DNA from: Rhodococcus sp. NBC_00297
GTDB taxonomy: Bacteria > Actinomycetota > Actinomycetes > Mycobacteriales > Mycobacteriaceae
Length of the DNA: 64,000 nt
Assembly: GCF_036173065.1 (NCBI RefSeq)
Contig: NZ_CP108041.1
Location: forward strand, 1,426,001-1,490,000
Direction: 5' to 3'
This document shows, piece by piece, positions 25,843 to 34,854 of this stretch. A program made the translations under genes and the position numbers. Position 1 is the first letter of the stretch, and the number at the start of each line of letters is the position of its first letter. The notes below the pieces were generated by a model. That model was not told the DNA's origin. It saw only the letters and a program-made list of their open reading frames with translations, and ran no database searches.

Positions 25843-26730
25843 TCATGGCAGGGGATGCACCAGTGCGACTGCGCTCTCGTGCGCTCGGGTGAGGGCGAGA
25901 TCGAGTGGCATGCGTCGGAAGTCGTCGGACAAGATCTCGACACCCCAGGTTCCGTCGTATCCGACCTCGCGCAGAACACTGATCAGTCCGTTCAGGTCGA
26001 ACACTCCCTCACCGCACAGTCGACGGTTGTCCATCGTGTCGTCGAACAACGACCCGACGACGTGCTCGTCGGCGTCATCGAGTTCCACACCGAACACGAC
26101 GTCGCCGGTCAGGGAAGATCGCAGTTCGTCGAGGGTGGTGCCGGCCCGGAAGAGGTGCCAGGCATCGACGATCACGCCGCACGCGGGATCTCCTGTGGCG
26201 CGGGCGAGGTCGGCCCCGTCCGGGATCATGGAGATGATCGAGAACGGCATCGGTTCGATGGCGATGCGGGTGCCGCGCTCCGCGGCCTCGCGGGTCAACA
26301 CGCGTAACGCGTCGACAAGTGGTTCGAGGTCACGAGGCGGCGCATTCTCCGAGCCGATCTTGATGTGCGTCGGCTGGAGGATCTCAGCGGCCTCCAGCAG
26401 CAGGTCGCGAGTGTCGTGGGTGCTTCCGTTCTCTCCTCTGGGGATCCACCACCGTTCCAGCAGTTCGATCTCGACATACCTCAACGGCGAATTGTCGAGC
26501 ATGCTCCGCAGGGCCGGTAGTCCGATGTCGTCGCGAATTGCCGCGAGGTCCGCGGCGACGATCCCCATGCCGGCGAACCCGGCATCGGATACCGCCGTGA
26601 TCCGGTCCGCGATCGGAATCGGACTCACAGGGTGTGGCGCGTCGGGGCGGACATCGCCCGCCGACGTCCAACACGCTGCGATCAGTTCCGGCGCCATCGG
26701 TGCGATGCGTCGGTCCGCTCCTCGGGTCAT
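25843..26730 (-). CDS. Sugar phosphate isomerase/epimerase-like TIM-barrel protein
   Basis: The 295-residue protein fits the AP-endonuclease-2/xylose-isomerase-like TIM barrel: I-A-I-E-P-M-P near residue 165 holds a metal-binding glutamate, V-I-V-D-A-W-H-L-F a further aspartate and histidine, and W-G-V-E-I-L-S-D near the C-terminus the last glutamate. The ATG at 26730 follows AGGA. The family comprises many sugar or cyclitol epimerases and isomerases; the substrate is unknown. No sugar gene is adjacent. Two other proteins of this superfamily lie in the 44-50 kb locus. Confidence 0.8.
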   Translation of the reverse strand: MTRGADRRIAPMAPELIAACWTSAGDVRPDAPHPVSPIPIADRITAVSDAGFAGMGIVAADLAAIRDDIGLPALRSMLDNSPLRYVEIELLERWWIPRGENGSTHDTRDLLLEAAEILQPTHIKIGSENAPPRDLEPLVDALRVLTREAAERGTRIAIEPMPFSIISMIPDGADLARATGDPACGVIVDAWHLFRAGTTLDELRSSLTGDVVFGVELDDADEHVVGSLFDDTMDNRRLCGEGVFDLNGLISVLREVGYDGTWGVEILSDDFRRMPLDLALTRAHESAVALVHPLP

Positions 26731-27146
26731 GGTCAGGATCCTGTCTGCGTCGGGGTACCTCGCGGCCACCGCGATGAGGACTGGTGCGACGTGGCCCGGA
26801 TGCAGGAGGTGGCACCGGGGGCGAGGTGGTCACCTGCAGTGTGCCGATTGCGACATCGTCGGATCAAGCAGGTGGAGCCATCAAAAACCCCTCGCCGAGG
26901 TGAGCCGGCGCCGCCCCGGTTCCGATCGTCGCCCGATGATCGAGTCACGCCGAGTGGGTACGACCGAACTTCTGCGGCAATGTTGAAAACGGCTGGAGCC
27001 ACGCAGTGATCGTCGTCAGCGCGATCACGGAGTTGGAAGCAGTGGCCGTCGTCGCCGCGCGGTCAGATATTTTGCATAGCCTTACCTAAGTCGTTACGCT
27101 CCAGCGAGTAAAGGTTCGGTCAAGACATCACACCCTCTGGAGCCTC
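26731..27146. other. Divergent promoter region ahead of the iron-uptake operon
   Basis: These 416 bases lie between the isomerase start on the minus strand and the iron-transport operon on the plus strand. The only clear element is the iron box at 27071-27089. No ORF with supporting homology was seen. Confidence 0.6.
27071..27089 (-). promoter_or_regulatory. IdeR/DtxR-like iron box
   Basis: Read on the minus strand the sequence is TTAGGTAAGGCTATGCAAA, which fits the IdeR/DtxR consensus TTAGGTTAGSCTAACCTAA at 14 of 19 positions, including the full TTAGGT half. It lies 58 bases before the first codon of a siderophore-binding lipoprotein, exactly where iron-bound IdeR would block transcription when iron is plentiful. 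Confidence 0.7.
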
Positions 27147-28106
27147 GTGAAGACCCCGAAAACCCCGATCCTCGCCCTCCTCGCCACCGTGATCACGGTG
27201 AGCGCGCTCGCGAGTTGCAGCACCGACGACACCACGTCCGCGGACTCCGCCACCACCGTTTCGATCGACACCGCCACCGGACCTGTCGAGGTCCCCCAGA
27301 ACCCGCAGCGTGTCGTCGCCCTCGACAACACGTCGCTGGAGACCCTGCGCGCGTTCGGCGTCGAACCGGTGGCGCTGCCCAAGCCGATCATGCCGTACGA
27401 AGGGTTCGAGGACTGGATCGACGACGACGCCATCCTCGACGTGGGGACGCACAGGGAGCCGAATCTGGAGATCGTGAACGAGGCGGAACCCGATCTCATC
27501 ATCGGCGGTTACCGCTTCTCGGAGTACACCGACGAACTCGGTCGTATCGCCCCGACGCTGGACATCGCGCCGTCCGACGATGCCGAGGGTGGTTACGTCG
27601 AGTCACTGAAGCGCCAGACCGCCTCTCTCGGCGTCGTTTTCGACCGCGAGGAGCAGGCGGCCGAGATCATCGCGGCTCTCGACGCCGCCGAAGACAACGC
27701 GGCGGAGCGGACCACCGGCCAGTCGGTGTTCCTGTCCGTCGTCTCGGGCGGAAAGATCGACAACGGCGCCGGACGGATCGGTCGCATCATCGAGCCGCTG
27801 AACCTGCGCGACGTCTTCGCCGGTGAGGCCGGCGACGTACACGGCGACTCCGGCCTCGCGCCGGAGGCCGTCGCCGCGGCGAACCCGGACTGGATGATCG
27901 TGCTGGACCGCGACGCCGCGGCCGGTGAACCCGGTGCCGCTCCGGCGAAGTCGGTGATCGATGCACAGGAAGCGTTCGCCCGCACGACGTTCGCGTCCGA
28001 GGACCAGATCGTCTACCTCGATCCGTACTTCTACACCCGGGAGAGCATCCAGGCGTACGCCGAGACGTACGAGCAGCTCGCGGATGCCTTCTCGAATGCA
28101 TCGTAG
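27147..28106 (+). CDS. Iron-siderophore ABC transporter, substrate-binding lipoprotein
   Basis: The 319-residue product has a signal peptide ending in lipobox A-S-C (cysteine at 24) and a FecB/FepB-type binding domain with the early P-Q-R-V-V-A-L-D strand and N-E-A-E-P-D-L-I-I-G-G. These proteins capture ferric siderophores outside the cell and deliver them to the FecCD permeases. GTG 27147 is the first codon after the iron box and matches the signal-peptide start. It overlaps the first permease gene by 11 bases and heads a six-gene operon. Confidence 0.9.
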   Translation: MKTPKTPILALLATVITVSALASCSTDDTTSADSATTVSIDTATGPVEVPQNPQRVVALDNTSLETLRAFGVEPVALPKPIMPYEGFEDWIDDDAILDVGTHREPNLEIVNEAEPDLIIGGYRFSEYTDELGRIAPTLDIAPSDDAEGGYVESLKRQTASLGVVFDREEQAAEIIAALDAAEDNAAERTTGQSVFLSVVSGGKIDNGAGRIGRIIEPLNLRDVFAGEAGDVHGDSGLAPEAVAAANPDWMIVLDRDAAAGEPGAAPAKSVIDAQEAFARTTFASEDQIVYLDPYFYTRESIQAYAETYEQLADAFSNAS

Positions 28107-29061
28107 GACAGCACTTCTGGGCTCGGCGGTGGTCACCGCCGCCCTGGTCGCGGCGTCGCTGCTCGTCGGCGAGTTCGACATCTCGCTCGGCACACTGCTC
28201 ACCGACCCGGTGGCGCGGGAGATGTTCCTCATCTCTCGCGTCCCGCGGACCCTCTCATTGATCTTCGCCGGCGTCGCGATGGCGGTGTCCGGTGTGGTCA
28301 TGCAGATGATCACTCAGAACAAGTTCGTCGAGCCCACTACCGCCGGCACGAGCCAGTGGGCGGGGCTGGGCATTCTCGCGGCCCTGTTGCTGGCGCCGAA
28401 TCTGGGGCCGATGCCGAAGATGCTGATCGCCACCGCGTTCGCCTTCGTCGGCACCATGTTGTTCGTCGGCGTCCTGCGTCGAATCTCGTTGGAACAACAA
28501 CTGGTGGTCCCCCTGGTCGGCATCATGCTGGGCGCCGTCGTCGGCGCGATCACCACCTTCCTCGCCGGCACATTCGACCTGCTGCAGTCCATGTCCGCGT
28601 GGCGGTCCGGCGGATTCAGCGGCATCGTGCGCGGTTTCTACGAACCCTTGTGGGCCGTCGTCGTCATCGCCGTGCTCGTCTACCTGCTCGCGCACCGCTT
28701 CACCGTCGCCGGCCTCGGGAAGGACCTCGCCACCACGGTCGGACTGAACTACGACGCGACCGTCGTGCTCGGCGTCGCGATGGTGGCGGTGTGCACCGGT
28801 GTCACCAGCGTGGTGGTCGGCTTCATCCCGTTCCTGGGCCTCATCGTGCCGAACATCGTGTCCATGGTCCTGGGAGACGACGTACGGAGGAACCTCCCGT
28901 GGGTGGCGGTGCTGGGCGTCGGACTGCTGCTGGCGTGCGACCTGATCGGGCGCACGGTGGTCGCGCCCATGGAGATTCCGGCCTCGGTGATTCTCGGCGC
29001 GCTCGGCGCCGCGGTCTTCGTCCTTCTCCTGGTGAGGCAGCGACGTCATGTTCTTGCGTGA
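28096..29061 (+). CDS. Iron-chelate ABC transporter permease (FecCD family), first subunit
   Basis: The 321-residue protein has about nine hydrophobic helices and the FecCD signatures S-R-V-P-R-T-L and I-P-F-L-G-L-I-V-P-N-I-V, the loop that docks on the ATPase. The start could be ATG 28084 or 28096; the second is used because the family N-terminus begins there. It overlaps both neighbours (11 bases upstream, 14 downstream), indicating tight coupling. It should pair with the second permease to form the membrane channel. Confidence 0.9.
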   Translation: MHRRTALLGSAVVTAALVAASLLVGEFDISLGTLLTDPVAREMFLISRVPRTLSLIFAGVAMAVSGVVMQMITQNKFVEPTTAGTSQWAGLGILAALLLAPNLGPMPKMLIATAFAFVGTMLFVGVLRRISLEQQLVVPLVGIMLGAVVGAITTFLAGTFDLLQSMSAWRSGGFSGIVRGFYEPLWAVVVIAVLVYLLAHRFTVAGLGKDLATTVGLNYDATVVLGVAMVAVCTGVTSVVVGFIPFLGLIVPNIVSMVLGDDVRRNLPWVAVLGVGLLLACDLIGRTVVAPMEIPASVILGALGAAVFVLLLVRQRRHVLA

Positions 29062-30049
29062 ATCACCCTCGATGTCGACGCTGGTACGCACCGACTCGGG
29101 ACCACGTCCGCGCCGACGACTTCTCGTGGCCTCCGCGGTGCTGGCGGGGGCGATCGCCTGCTTCCTTCTCCTGTTCGTCCGGGGTTCCTTCGAGTTCGCG
29201 GTGGAACGCCGCGCCACGATGCTGGGCGCCATGGCCGTCGCGGCCTTCGCCCACGGGCTCGGCACCGTCGTCTTCCACACCGTCACAGACAACCGATTGC
29301 TCACTCCGTCCATCGTCGGTTTCGACTCGCTGTACGTGCTGATGCAGACCGTCATGGTGTTCGTCTTCGGCGGCTCCGTCATCGCGCGGACCGACGGCAC
29401 CCCGAAAGTGATCGCACAGACCCTCACCATGGTCCTGTTCGCCACGATCCTCTATCGCTGGCTCTTCTCCGGTCGCCTCGGCAGTCTCTTCACGATGCTG
29501 CTCGTCGGCGTCGTCCTGGGGCTGGCCTTCGACAGCCTCTCGACGTTCCTGCAGCGTCTGCTCTCCCCCACCGAGTACGACCTCCTGTCCGTTCGCCTGT
29601 TCGGTCGCCTCAGCGGGGTGGATCCGGGCATGCTTCCCCTCGCGTTCACGGTGTGCGTCACAGTGGGAGTGGTGTTGTGGCGCAGACGCTTCCGGCTCGA
29701 TGTGCTGTTGCTCGGCCGTGACTCCGCGACGACCATCGGCGTCGACCACAAGCGTGAACTGACGCTCGTGCTCGTTCTGGTGGCGCTGCTGGTGTCGTTC
29801 TCCACCGCGCTGGCAGGGCCGATGACCTTCTTCGGCTTCATCGTCGCGACGATGGCCTATCAGGTGACCGGCAGCTACAAACACCAGTACGTGCTGCCGA
29901 TGGCATTCCTGCTCGGCATGCTCACGCTCGTCGTCGGACAGTTCGTCATGCAGCACGTGTTCTACGCGGCCGGTTTCCTCACGGTCGTCATCGAATTCGC
30001 GGGTGGACTGCTCTTCCTCGTCGTCGTCCTCCGGAAAGGCAGACTGTGA
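29048..30049 (+). CDS. Iron-chelate ABC transporter permease (FecCD family), second subunit
   Basis: The 333-residue permease has about nine spans, the motif L-L-T-P-S-I-V-G-F-D in its first half and G-P-M-T-F-F-G-F-I-V near the coupling helix. It differs from the first subunit, as usual for heterodimeric siderophore permeases of the VctDG/FatCD type. It starts 14 bases inside the first permease gene and its stop overlaps the ATPase start (GTGA at 30046). Confidence 0.9.
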   Translation: MFLRESPSMSTLVRTDSGPRPRRRLLVASAVLAGAIACFLLLFVRGSFEFAVERRATMLGAMAVAAFAHGLGTVVFHTVTDNRLLTPSIVGFDSLYVLMQTVMVFVFGGSVIARTDGTPKVIAQTLTMVLFATILYRWLFSGRLGSLFTMLLVGVVLGLAFDSLSTFLQRLLSPTEYDLLSVRLFGRLSGVDPGMLPLAFTVCVTVGVVLWRRRFRLDVLLLGRDSATTIGVDHKRELTLVLVLVALLVSFSTALAGPMTFFGFIVATMAYQVTGSYKHQYVLPMAFLLGMLTLVVGQFVMQHVFYAAGFLTVVIEFAGGLLFLVVVLRKGRL

Positions 30050-30843
30050 TCACGTTCTCGGACGTCTCCAAGACCTACCAGAGCGAGACGGTGCTCGGAC
30101 CGGTCAGCGGCACCATCGCAGAGGGTGGCATCACCTCGGTCGTCGGGCCCAACGGAGCGGGCAAGTCGACCCTGCTCTCGATCATGGGCAGACTGCTCGA
30201 GCCGACCACCGGAACCGTGACCATCGGAGACGCCGTGGTGCAGCACACGGCCACGAGAGACTTGGCCCGCATCGTCTCGGTGCTGCGCCAGGACAACCAC
30301 CTGACCGCGCGGCTCACCATCCGCGAGCTCGTCTCGTTCGGCCGGTTCCCGCACTGCGGCGGCCGACTCCGCGCACACGACCACGAACACGTCGACCGTG
30401 CGCTCGACTTCCTGCACCTCGACACCCTCGCCGGGCGCCACCTCGACCAGGTGTCGGGTGGTCAGCGCCAGCGGGCGTTCGTCGCCATGGTTCTCGCGCA
30501 GGACACTCCGTACGTCCTGCTCGACGAGCCGCTGAACAATCTGGACATGAAGCACTCGGTGGCGATGATGGGCCATCTCCGACGCGCGGCCGACGAATTG
30601 GGGCGCACGATCGTGCTCGTGGTGCACGACATCAACTTCGCAGCGGCCTGGTCGGACGACATCGTCGCGATGCGGGACGGTCGGATCGTCGTCAGCGGGC
30701 CCGCCGGCGCGATCATGCACGACGACATCCTGAGCGACGTGTTCGATACCCGGGTGCGCGTCCACGACATCGACGGCGCGCGGACCGCCGTGTACGCCCG
30801 CCCTCGGAACGAGGTGCGTATCGCGGCCTCGACACAACCATGA
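30046..30843 (+). CDS. Iron-siderophore ABC transporter ATP-binding protein
   Basis: The 265-residue ATPase has Walker A G-P-N-G-A-G-K-S-T at residues 34-42, the signature V-S-G-G-Q at 136-140, Walker B V-L-L-D-E-P at 157-162 and an H-loop histidine in V-V-H-D-I. It energises the FecCD permeases. The GTG start overlaps the permease stop, and its own stop at 30843 overlaps an ATGA that could start the next gene. Confidence 0.93.
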   Translation: MITFSDVSKTYQSETVLGPVSGTIAEGGITSVVGPNGAGKSTLLSIMGRLLEPTTGTVTIGDAVVQHTATRDLARIVSVLRQDNHLTARLTIRELVSFGRFPHCGGRLRAHDHEHVDRALDFLHLDTLAGRHLDQVSGGQRQRAFVAMVLAQDTPYVLLDEPLNNLDMKHSVAMMGHLRRAADELGRTIVLVVHDINFAAAWSDDIVAMRDGRIVVSGPAGAIMHDDILSDVFDTRVRVHDIDGARTAVYARPRNEVRIAASTQP

Positions 30844-30875
30844 CACGCACGACAGTGCTCTCGAAAGGATTCGCC

Positions 30876-31889
30876 ATGGTGCACTCCCCCCTTCGCCGGC
30901 GAGGCGTCCGCCTCGTCGCCGCTGCGTCGATGGCGCTCGTCGTCCTCGGCGCGTCCGCGTGCAGTTCGACCGCCGACGACACCGCTGCAACTGTCGTGCC
31001 GACACCGAGCGAGACCCGCGTGATCGCCACCGACAGAGGAGAGGTGACCGTGCCCGCCGACCCCCAGCGCATCGCGGTCCTCTCCGCCGGATTCGCCGGA
31101 TACCTCTACACACTCGACGCGCCCGTCGCCATCACCGACACCCGACTGCTCGGTGTGACCACCCTCGACGGCGGCTTCCCTCCACAGTGGGCCGACAAGG
31201 CTGAGGCCCGGGGCACAGTGGAACTGCCGGCGGGGGAATCGCTGAACATCGAAGCCATTGCGCAGGCCGAACCTGATCTCATCATCGGTGGCGGGCAGGG
31301 CTACTCCGCCATCCTGGCCAATGATGCCTACGATCAGCTCGCCGCGATCGCACCCACCGTGCTGATCCCGTCCACGGTCACCACCTGGCAAGGCGAACTC
31401 GCGGCAGTCGCCGACGCCGCCGGGGAGAGCGACAAGGTCGACTCTCTCCTGCAGGCATATGAGGACAAGGTCGCCGATGTCAGGGACTCCATCACCGTTC
31501 CCGGGTCTCCTGTCGCATATTTCCTGTCGCTGAGCACCAATGAACCCTCCTTCATTCCGCAGACCGCGGCATTGCCGACGTTGTTGTCGGAGGTCGGTTT
31601 CGAAGCCGACGACATTCTCACCAAGGCCGGGAATCCGGAGTTGTACGGTTCCGGGGACTCGTTCATCGTCAGCCCCGAATTGCTCGGTTCCGTCGCCACC
31701 GCCCCGGTGATGTTCGTCGTCCCGGTTGCCGGGCGCACCCTCGAGCAGCTGAAGCAGGATCCGGCCTACGCGGTGTTGCCGGCCTTCGCCGCGAGCACTG
31801 TCCACGAACTCCCGGCGACGAGCTACCGACCCGACTACGACGGGGTCATGGCCACGCTGGACCAGATCCAGCAGACGTTCGCCGCGTAG
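30876..31889 (+). CDS. Second iron-siderophore substrate-binding lipoprotein
   Basis: The 337-residue product has a signal peptide with basic R-R-R and a lipobox G-A-S-A-C, then a FecB-like domain with P-Q-R-I-A-V-L-S and Q-A-E-P-D-L-I-I-G-G-G. The ATG at 30876 has AAAGGA 8 bases upstream; the alternative ATG 30840 overlaps the ATPase stop and adds 12 residues. It differs clearly from the first binding protein of this operon, so one transporter may accept two ligands, or the two proteins may bind different forms of iron chelate. Confidence 0.88.
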   Translation: MVHSPLRRRGVRLVAAASMALVVLGASACSSTADDTAATVVPTPSETRVIATDRGEVTVPADPQRIAVLSAGFAGYLYTLDAPVAITDTRLLGVTTLDGGFPPQWADKAEARGTVELPAGESLNIEAIAQAEPDLIIGGGQGYSAILANDAYDQLAAIAPTVLIPSTVTTWQGELAAVADAAGESDKVDSLLQAYEDKVADVRDSITVPGSPVAYFLSLSTNEPSFIPQTAALPTLLSEVGFEADDILTKAGNPELYGSGDSFIVSPELLGSVATAPVMFVVPVAGRTLEQLKQDPAYAVLPAFAASTVHELPATSYRPDYDGVMATLDQIQQTFAA

Positions 31890-31931
31890 CAGTGCCACTC
31901 GGTGAGAACGGATCAGGAGGTAGGGATTCCT

Positions 31932-33764
31932 ATGGCGGGCACAGTGCGCGACGTTCAGGTCTTTCCGATCTGTATGCGAGAACTCGATGTCCTGCGGGTG
32001 GAGGACGTGACCCCCGTGATGCGACGGGTCGTGGTGGGCGGGCCGTCGATGGACCGGCACGTGCGCGACGGTGTCGAGCTGCCTCCGGTGCGGACCACCG
32101 GATTCGACGACGACGTCAAGATTCTTCCGGTCGACCCGGTCACCGGGACCCTGCCGTTCCCGGTACCCAGGAATCAGGACGACGGCACCGTCGACTGGCC
32201 CGCAGGATCGTTCCCGTACGCACGCACGTACACCGTGCGCCGGTTCGACGAGGCCGAGCGAGAGATGGTGCTGGACTTCGCAGCCCACGAGGGCGGACTC
32301 GCAGCGACGTGGTCCCGGACGGTGGAGCCCGGCGACACGGTGCTGATCGCCGGACCGAAACACTCCGCGAGCCTGCCGCGCGAGGTGGACTGGATGCTCG
32401 TCGCCGGCGACGAGACCGCCCTGCCCGCCATCGCGCGCTGCCTCGAGATACTGCCCGCTGATCTGCCGGCGACGGTGGTCGTCGAAGTGGCCGAGCGCTC
32501 GCACCGACAGGAACTGCGCTCGGCTGCCGACGTCGACATCACCTGGCTGTACCGGTCCGAAGCCGGAGGCGACTCCCGGCTCGTCGACGCGGTCCGAACG
32601 GCGCCGTGGCGACCCGGGCAGCCGTACCTGTGGGTCGCCGGCGAAGCACAGACCATCACGCCACTACGTCGATGGGCCAAGCAGGACAAGCAGATCGACA
32701 AGAAGTTCGTCGAGATCGCCGGGTACTGGCGTAGACGCGAGGACCGAACCGCGCCGTCCCCGGCCGACAGCGGCCAGGTAAGGAACGCGGTGGCGCGTCT
32801 GCACGAGATGACGGACCTGGCGACCCCGCTGGTCATCAAGACCGCGGTGACGCTCGGGGTGTTCGCTGCTGTCGACGGCGGCGCCGACACCGTCGACGCG
32901 ATCGCCGCAGCATGCAGCACTCACCCCGGCGCCACGGCGAAGCTGGTGCGGCACCTCGTCCTGCTCGACCTTCTCACCACCCACGGTCAGCGTTGCGCCC
33001 TCACCGAGATGGGGTCCCTGCTCGCCGACCAGGACGCGTTCCTCAATCAGCAGCTGCACAACGACAGGATCCACACCCGTCTCGAACTGTCGCTCCTCGG
33101 CCTCACCGAGACGATCCGGACCGGAACACCGCCTCCGACACACCGTTTCGCCGACCAGATGGCCGAGCCCGGTATCGCGGACGAATTCCACGAGGAAGCG
33201 GCGTTCTCCGCTGTCTACCGCGCTCCCGCACTGCCCGACGCGGTCGATCTAGACGGAGTCCGGACGGTCGCACTCCACGGCGACGGGGCAGGCGTCTACG
33301 CCGACACCCTCGTACGGGAACGTCCCGACCTCGAGATCACGCTCGTCGGACATCCCGACCGCAACCGCCGGAACCTGGCAGACGTGGCCGACGAGCGGCG
33401 CGGTGCGGTGCACTGCATCGACTCCACCGATATCACCCCGTCGGGATCCCCCGTAGACCTCGCGATCGCCGTCGACCTGATCGACGCTCACCCGGACGCT
33501 GACGCCCTCCTGCTGCTGTCGATGCTGGCGACCTCCGCGCGCAGGGTCGTCCTCGTCACCGACGTGCTCGACCCGGCGACCACCGACGATCACGACACCG
33601 AAGACGACTTGGTCCGACTGTGCCTGTACGGATCCGGGCGACGCACCGAAGCCGAACTCCGTGACCTCATCACCGACGCCGTCGGAGCCGACGCACGTGT
33701 CGGAACCCTCGGGTGGGGATCCACGGTGGTCGAATTTGGGGGCCGACAGGGGTCGGCGACGTGA
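31932..33764 (+). CDS. Siderophore-interacting FAD reductase fused to a methyltransferase-like module
   Basis: The 610-residue protein has two parts. Residues 1-275 form a siderophore-interacting (SIP) reductase: R-T-Y-T at 98-101 for FAD phosphate, a V-A-G-D-E-T-A-L-P-A stretch at 157-166 and G-Y-W-R at 264-267, the usual family end. Residues about 285-385 look like the winged-helix dimerisation domain of O-methyltransferases (L-A-T-P-L-V-I-K-T-A-V-T-L-G-V-F). Residues about 440-600 resemble a Rossmann methyltransferase, with H-G-D-G-A-G in place of a clean SAM glycine motif. The ATG at 31932 follows AGGAGG at 10 bases. The first part should reduce ferric siderophore; the job of the second is unknown. 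It ends the iron operon, 42 bases after the binding protein. Confidence 0.85.
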   Translation: MAGTVRDVQVFPICMRELDVLRVEDVTPVMRRVVVGGPSMDRHVRDGVELPPVRTTGFDDDVKILPVDPVTGTLPFPVPRNQDDGTVDWPAGSFPYARTYTVRRFDEAEREMVLDFAAHEGGLAATWSRTVEPGDTVLIAGPKHSASLPREVDWMLVAGDETALPAIARCLEILPADLPATVVVEVAERSHRQELRSAADVDITWLYRSEAGGDSRLVDAVRTAPWRPGQPYLWVAGEAQTITPLRRWAKQDKQIDKKFVEIAGYWRRREDRTAPSPADSGQVRNAVARLHEMTDLATPLVIKTAVTLGVFAAVDGGADTVDAIAAACSTHPGATAKLVRHLVLLDLLTTHGQRCALTEMGSLLADQDAFLNQQLHNDRIHTRLELSLLGLTETIRTGTPPPTHRFADQMAEPGIADEFHEEAAFSAVYRAPALPDAVDLDGVRTVALHGDGAGVYADTLVRERPDLEITLVGHPDRNRRNLADVADERRGAVHCIDSTDITPSGSPVDLAIAVDLIDAHPDADALLLLSMLATSARRVVLVTDVLDPATTDDHDTEDDLVRLCLYGSGRRTEAELRDLITDAVGADARVGTLGWGSTVVEFGGRQGSAT

Positions 33765-34065
33765 TCCGCCGGACGACTCTCGTCTGAACCGCCTCACAGG
33801 AAGCCGACCGACTGTCTCGCGCACGCGGCCTCGACGACCCGGACAGGTACCTGCGTTCTCACCGCGGGACGAGCCGGAACGCGAAGACGCGCTGTTGCCT
33901 CCGGGGCATCTCGAGATCATCAGCGAACGCGAATCGCCACGCCGGGGACGTGGTCCCGAACAGTCGTACCCGGCGAAGAGTGGCCGACTCGAACGCTGGG
34001 TGAGCGGATGCCATCGGTCTTCCGGAACCCGTGCGTCGACCGGGCATTCGCGTACCGTCGAGTAT
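33765..34065. other. Intergenic stretch between iron operon and hydrolase
   Basis: About 300 bases without a supported gene. Open frames on both strands give arginine-rich, low-complexity translations without homology. A promoter for the hydrolase at 34066 should lie near the right end, where the GC content falls. Confidence 0.4.
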
Positions 34066-34854
34066 ATGACGCTAAATTATGTCAGATTCGGACATGGCAG
34101 CCCGCTGTTGCTGGTGCACGGCTTGGGCGTGGGATGGCGATCCTGGTCCCCGATCATCGACGAACTGGCGGAACACCGTGACGTCATCGCGGTCGACCTA
34201 CCGGGGTTCGGCGACACGCCGCCGTTGACGGGCGAAGTATCGATCGCTGCTCTCGCCGACTCCGTCGCGGACTTCATTCGCGAACACGATCTGGGTGGCA
34301 TTTCCACCGTCGGTCAATCCATGGGCGGTCGAATCGTCCTCGAACTTGCTCGACGGGGAGTCGGCGGCGACACCGTGGCACTCGACCCCGGCGGTTTCTG
34401 GAGCGACCGCGAACGCGCTGTCTTCGGCGCCACACTCCGGCCGTCCATAGCCCTTGTCAACATATTGCGGCGTTTCCTACCTGCACTTCTCGGCAACCCT
34501 GCGGGAAGGACCCTGCTGCTCGCTCAATTGTCCGCGCGGCCATGGGCACTCTCGCGCGACACCGTGTTGCCCGACGTACGCGGGCTCGCCGACTCCCCGT
34601 CGACCGGGGCCGCTCTGAACGCCCTCATCCACGGGCCGAAGCAGGAAGGCGCACCGTCCGGCACAGTGCCCGGGCGGGTCACGATCGGTTGGGGACGACG
34701 AGATCTGGTGACAGTGCCGAGGCAAGCCACACGCGCATCGGAACTGTTCCCCGATGCCGTTCTGCACTGGTTCGAGCGGTGCGGTCACTTTCCGCAGTGG
34801 GACGCACCTCGAGAAGCCACTCGATTGATTCTCGACCGCACCGAGAGAGGATGA
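34066..34854 (+). CDS. Alpha/beta hydrolase
   Basis: The product has 262 residues from ATG 34066, where the fold begins (N-Y-V-R-F-G-H-G-S-P-L-L-L-V-H-G-L-G). It has the nucleophile elbow G-Q-S-M-G-G, an aspartate region near G-W-G-R-R-D-L and a histidine in R-C-G-H-F-P-Q-W, so the catalytic triad is complete. The frame upstream is open but without homology. The first codons are AT-rich (ACGCTAAATTAT), unlike its surroundings. The substrate is unknown, and no partner gene is adjacent. Confidence 0.83.
   Translation: MTLNYVRFGHGSPLLLVHGLGVGWRSWSPIIDELAEHRDVIAVDLPGFGDTPPLTGEVSIAALADSVADFIREHDLGGISTVGQSMGGRIVLELARRGVGGDTVALDPGGFWSDRERAVFGATLRPSIALVNILRRFLPALLGNPAGRTLLLAQLSARPWALSRDTVLPDVRGLADSPSTGAALNALIHGPKQEGAPSGTVPGRVTIGWGRRDLVTVPRQATRASELFPDAVLHWFERCGHFPQWDAPREATRLILDRTERG

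Noticed and set aside
28255-29445. 396-codon minus-strand frame antisense to the FecCD genes
   Set aside because: Its translation is histidine/aspartate/arginine-rich with no domain, while the plus strand has clear permease motifs. It is a GC-bias shadow.
30462-32504. 680-codon minus-strand frame across the ATPase, binding-protein and SIP genes
   Set aside because: Low-complexity translation opposite three well-recognised genes; a shadow frame.
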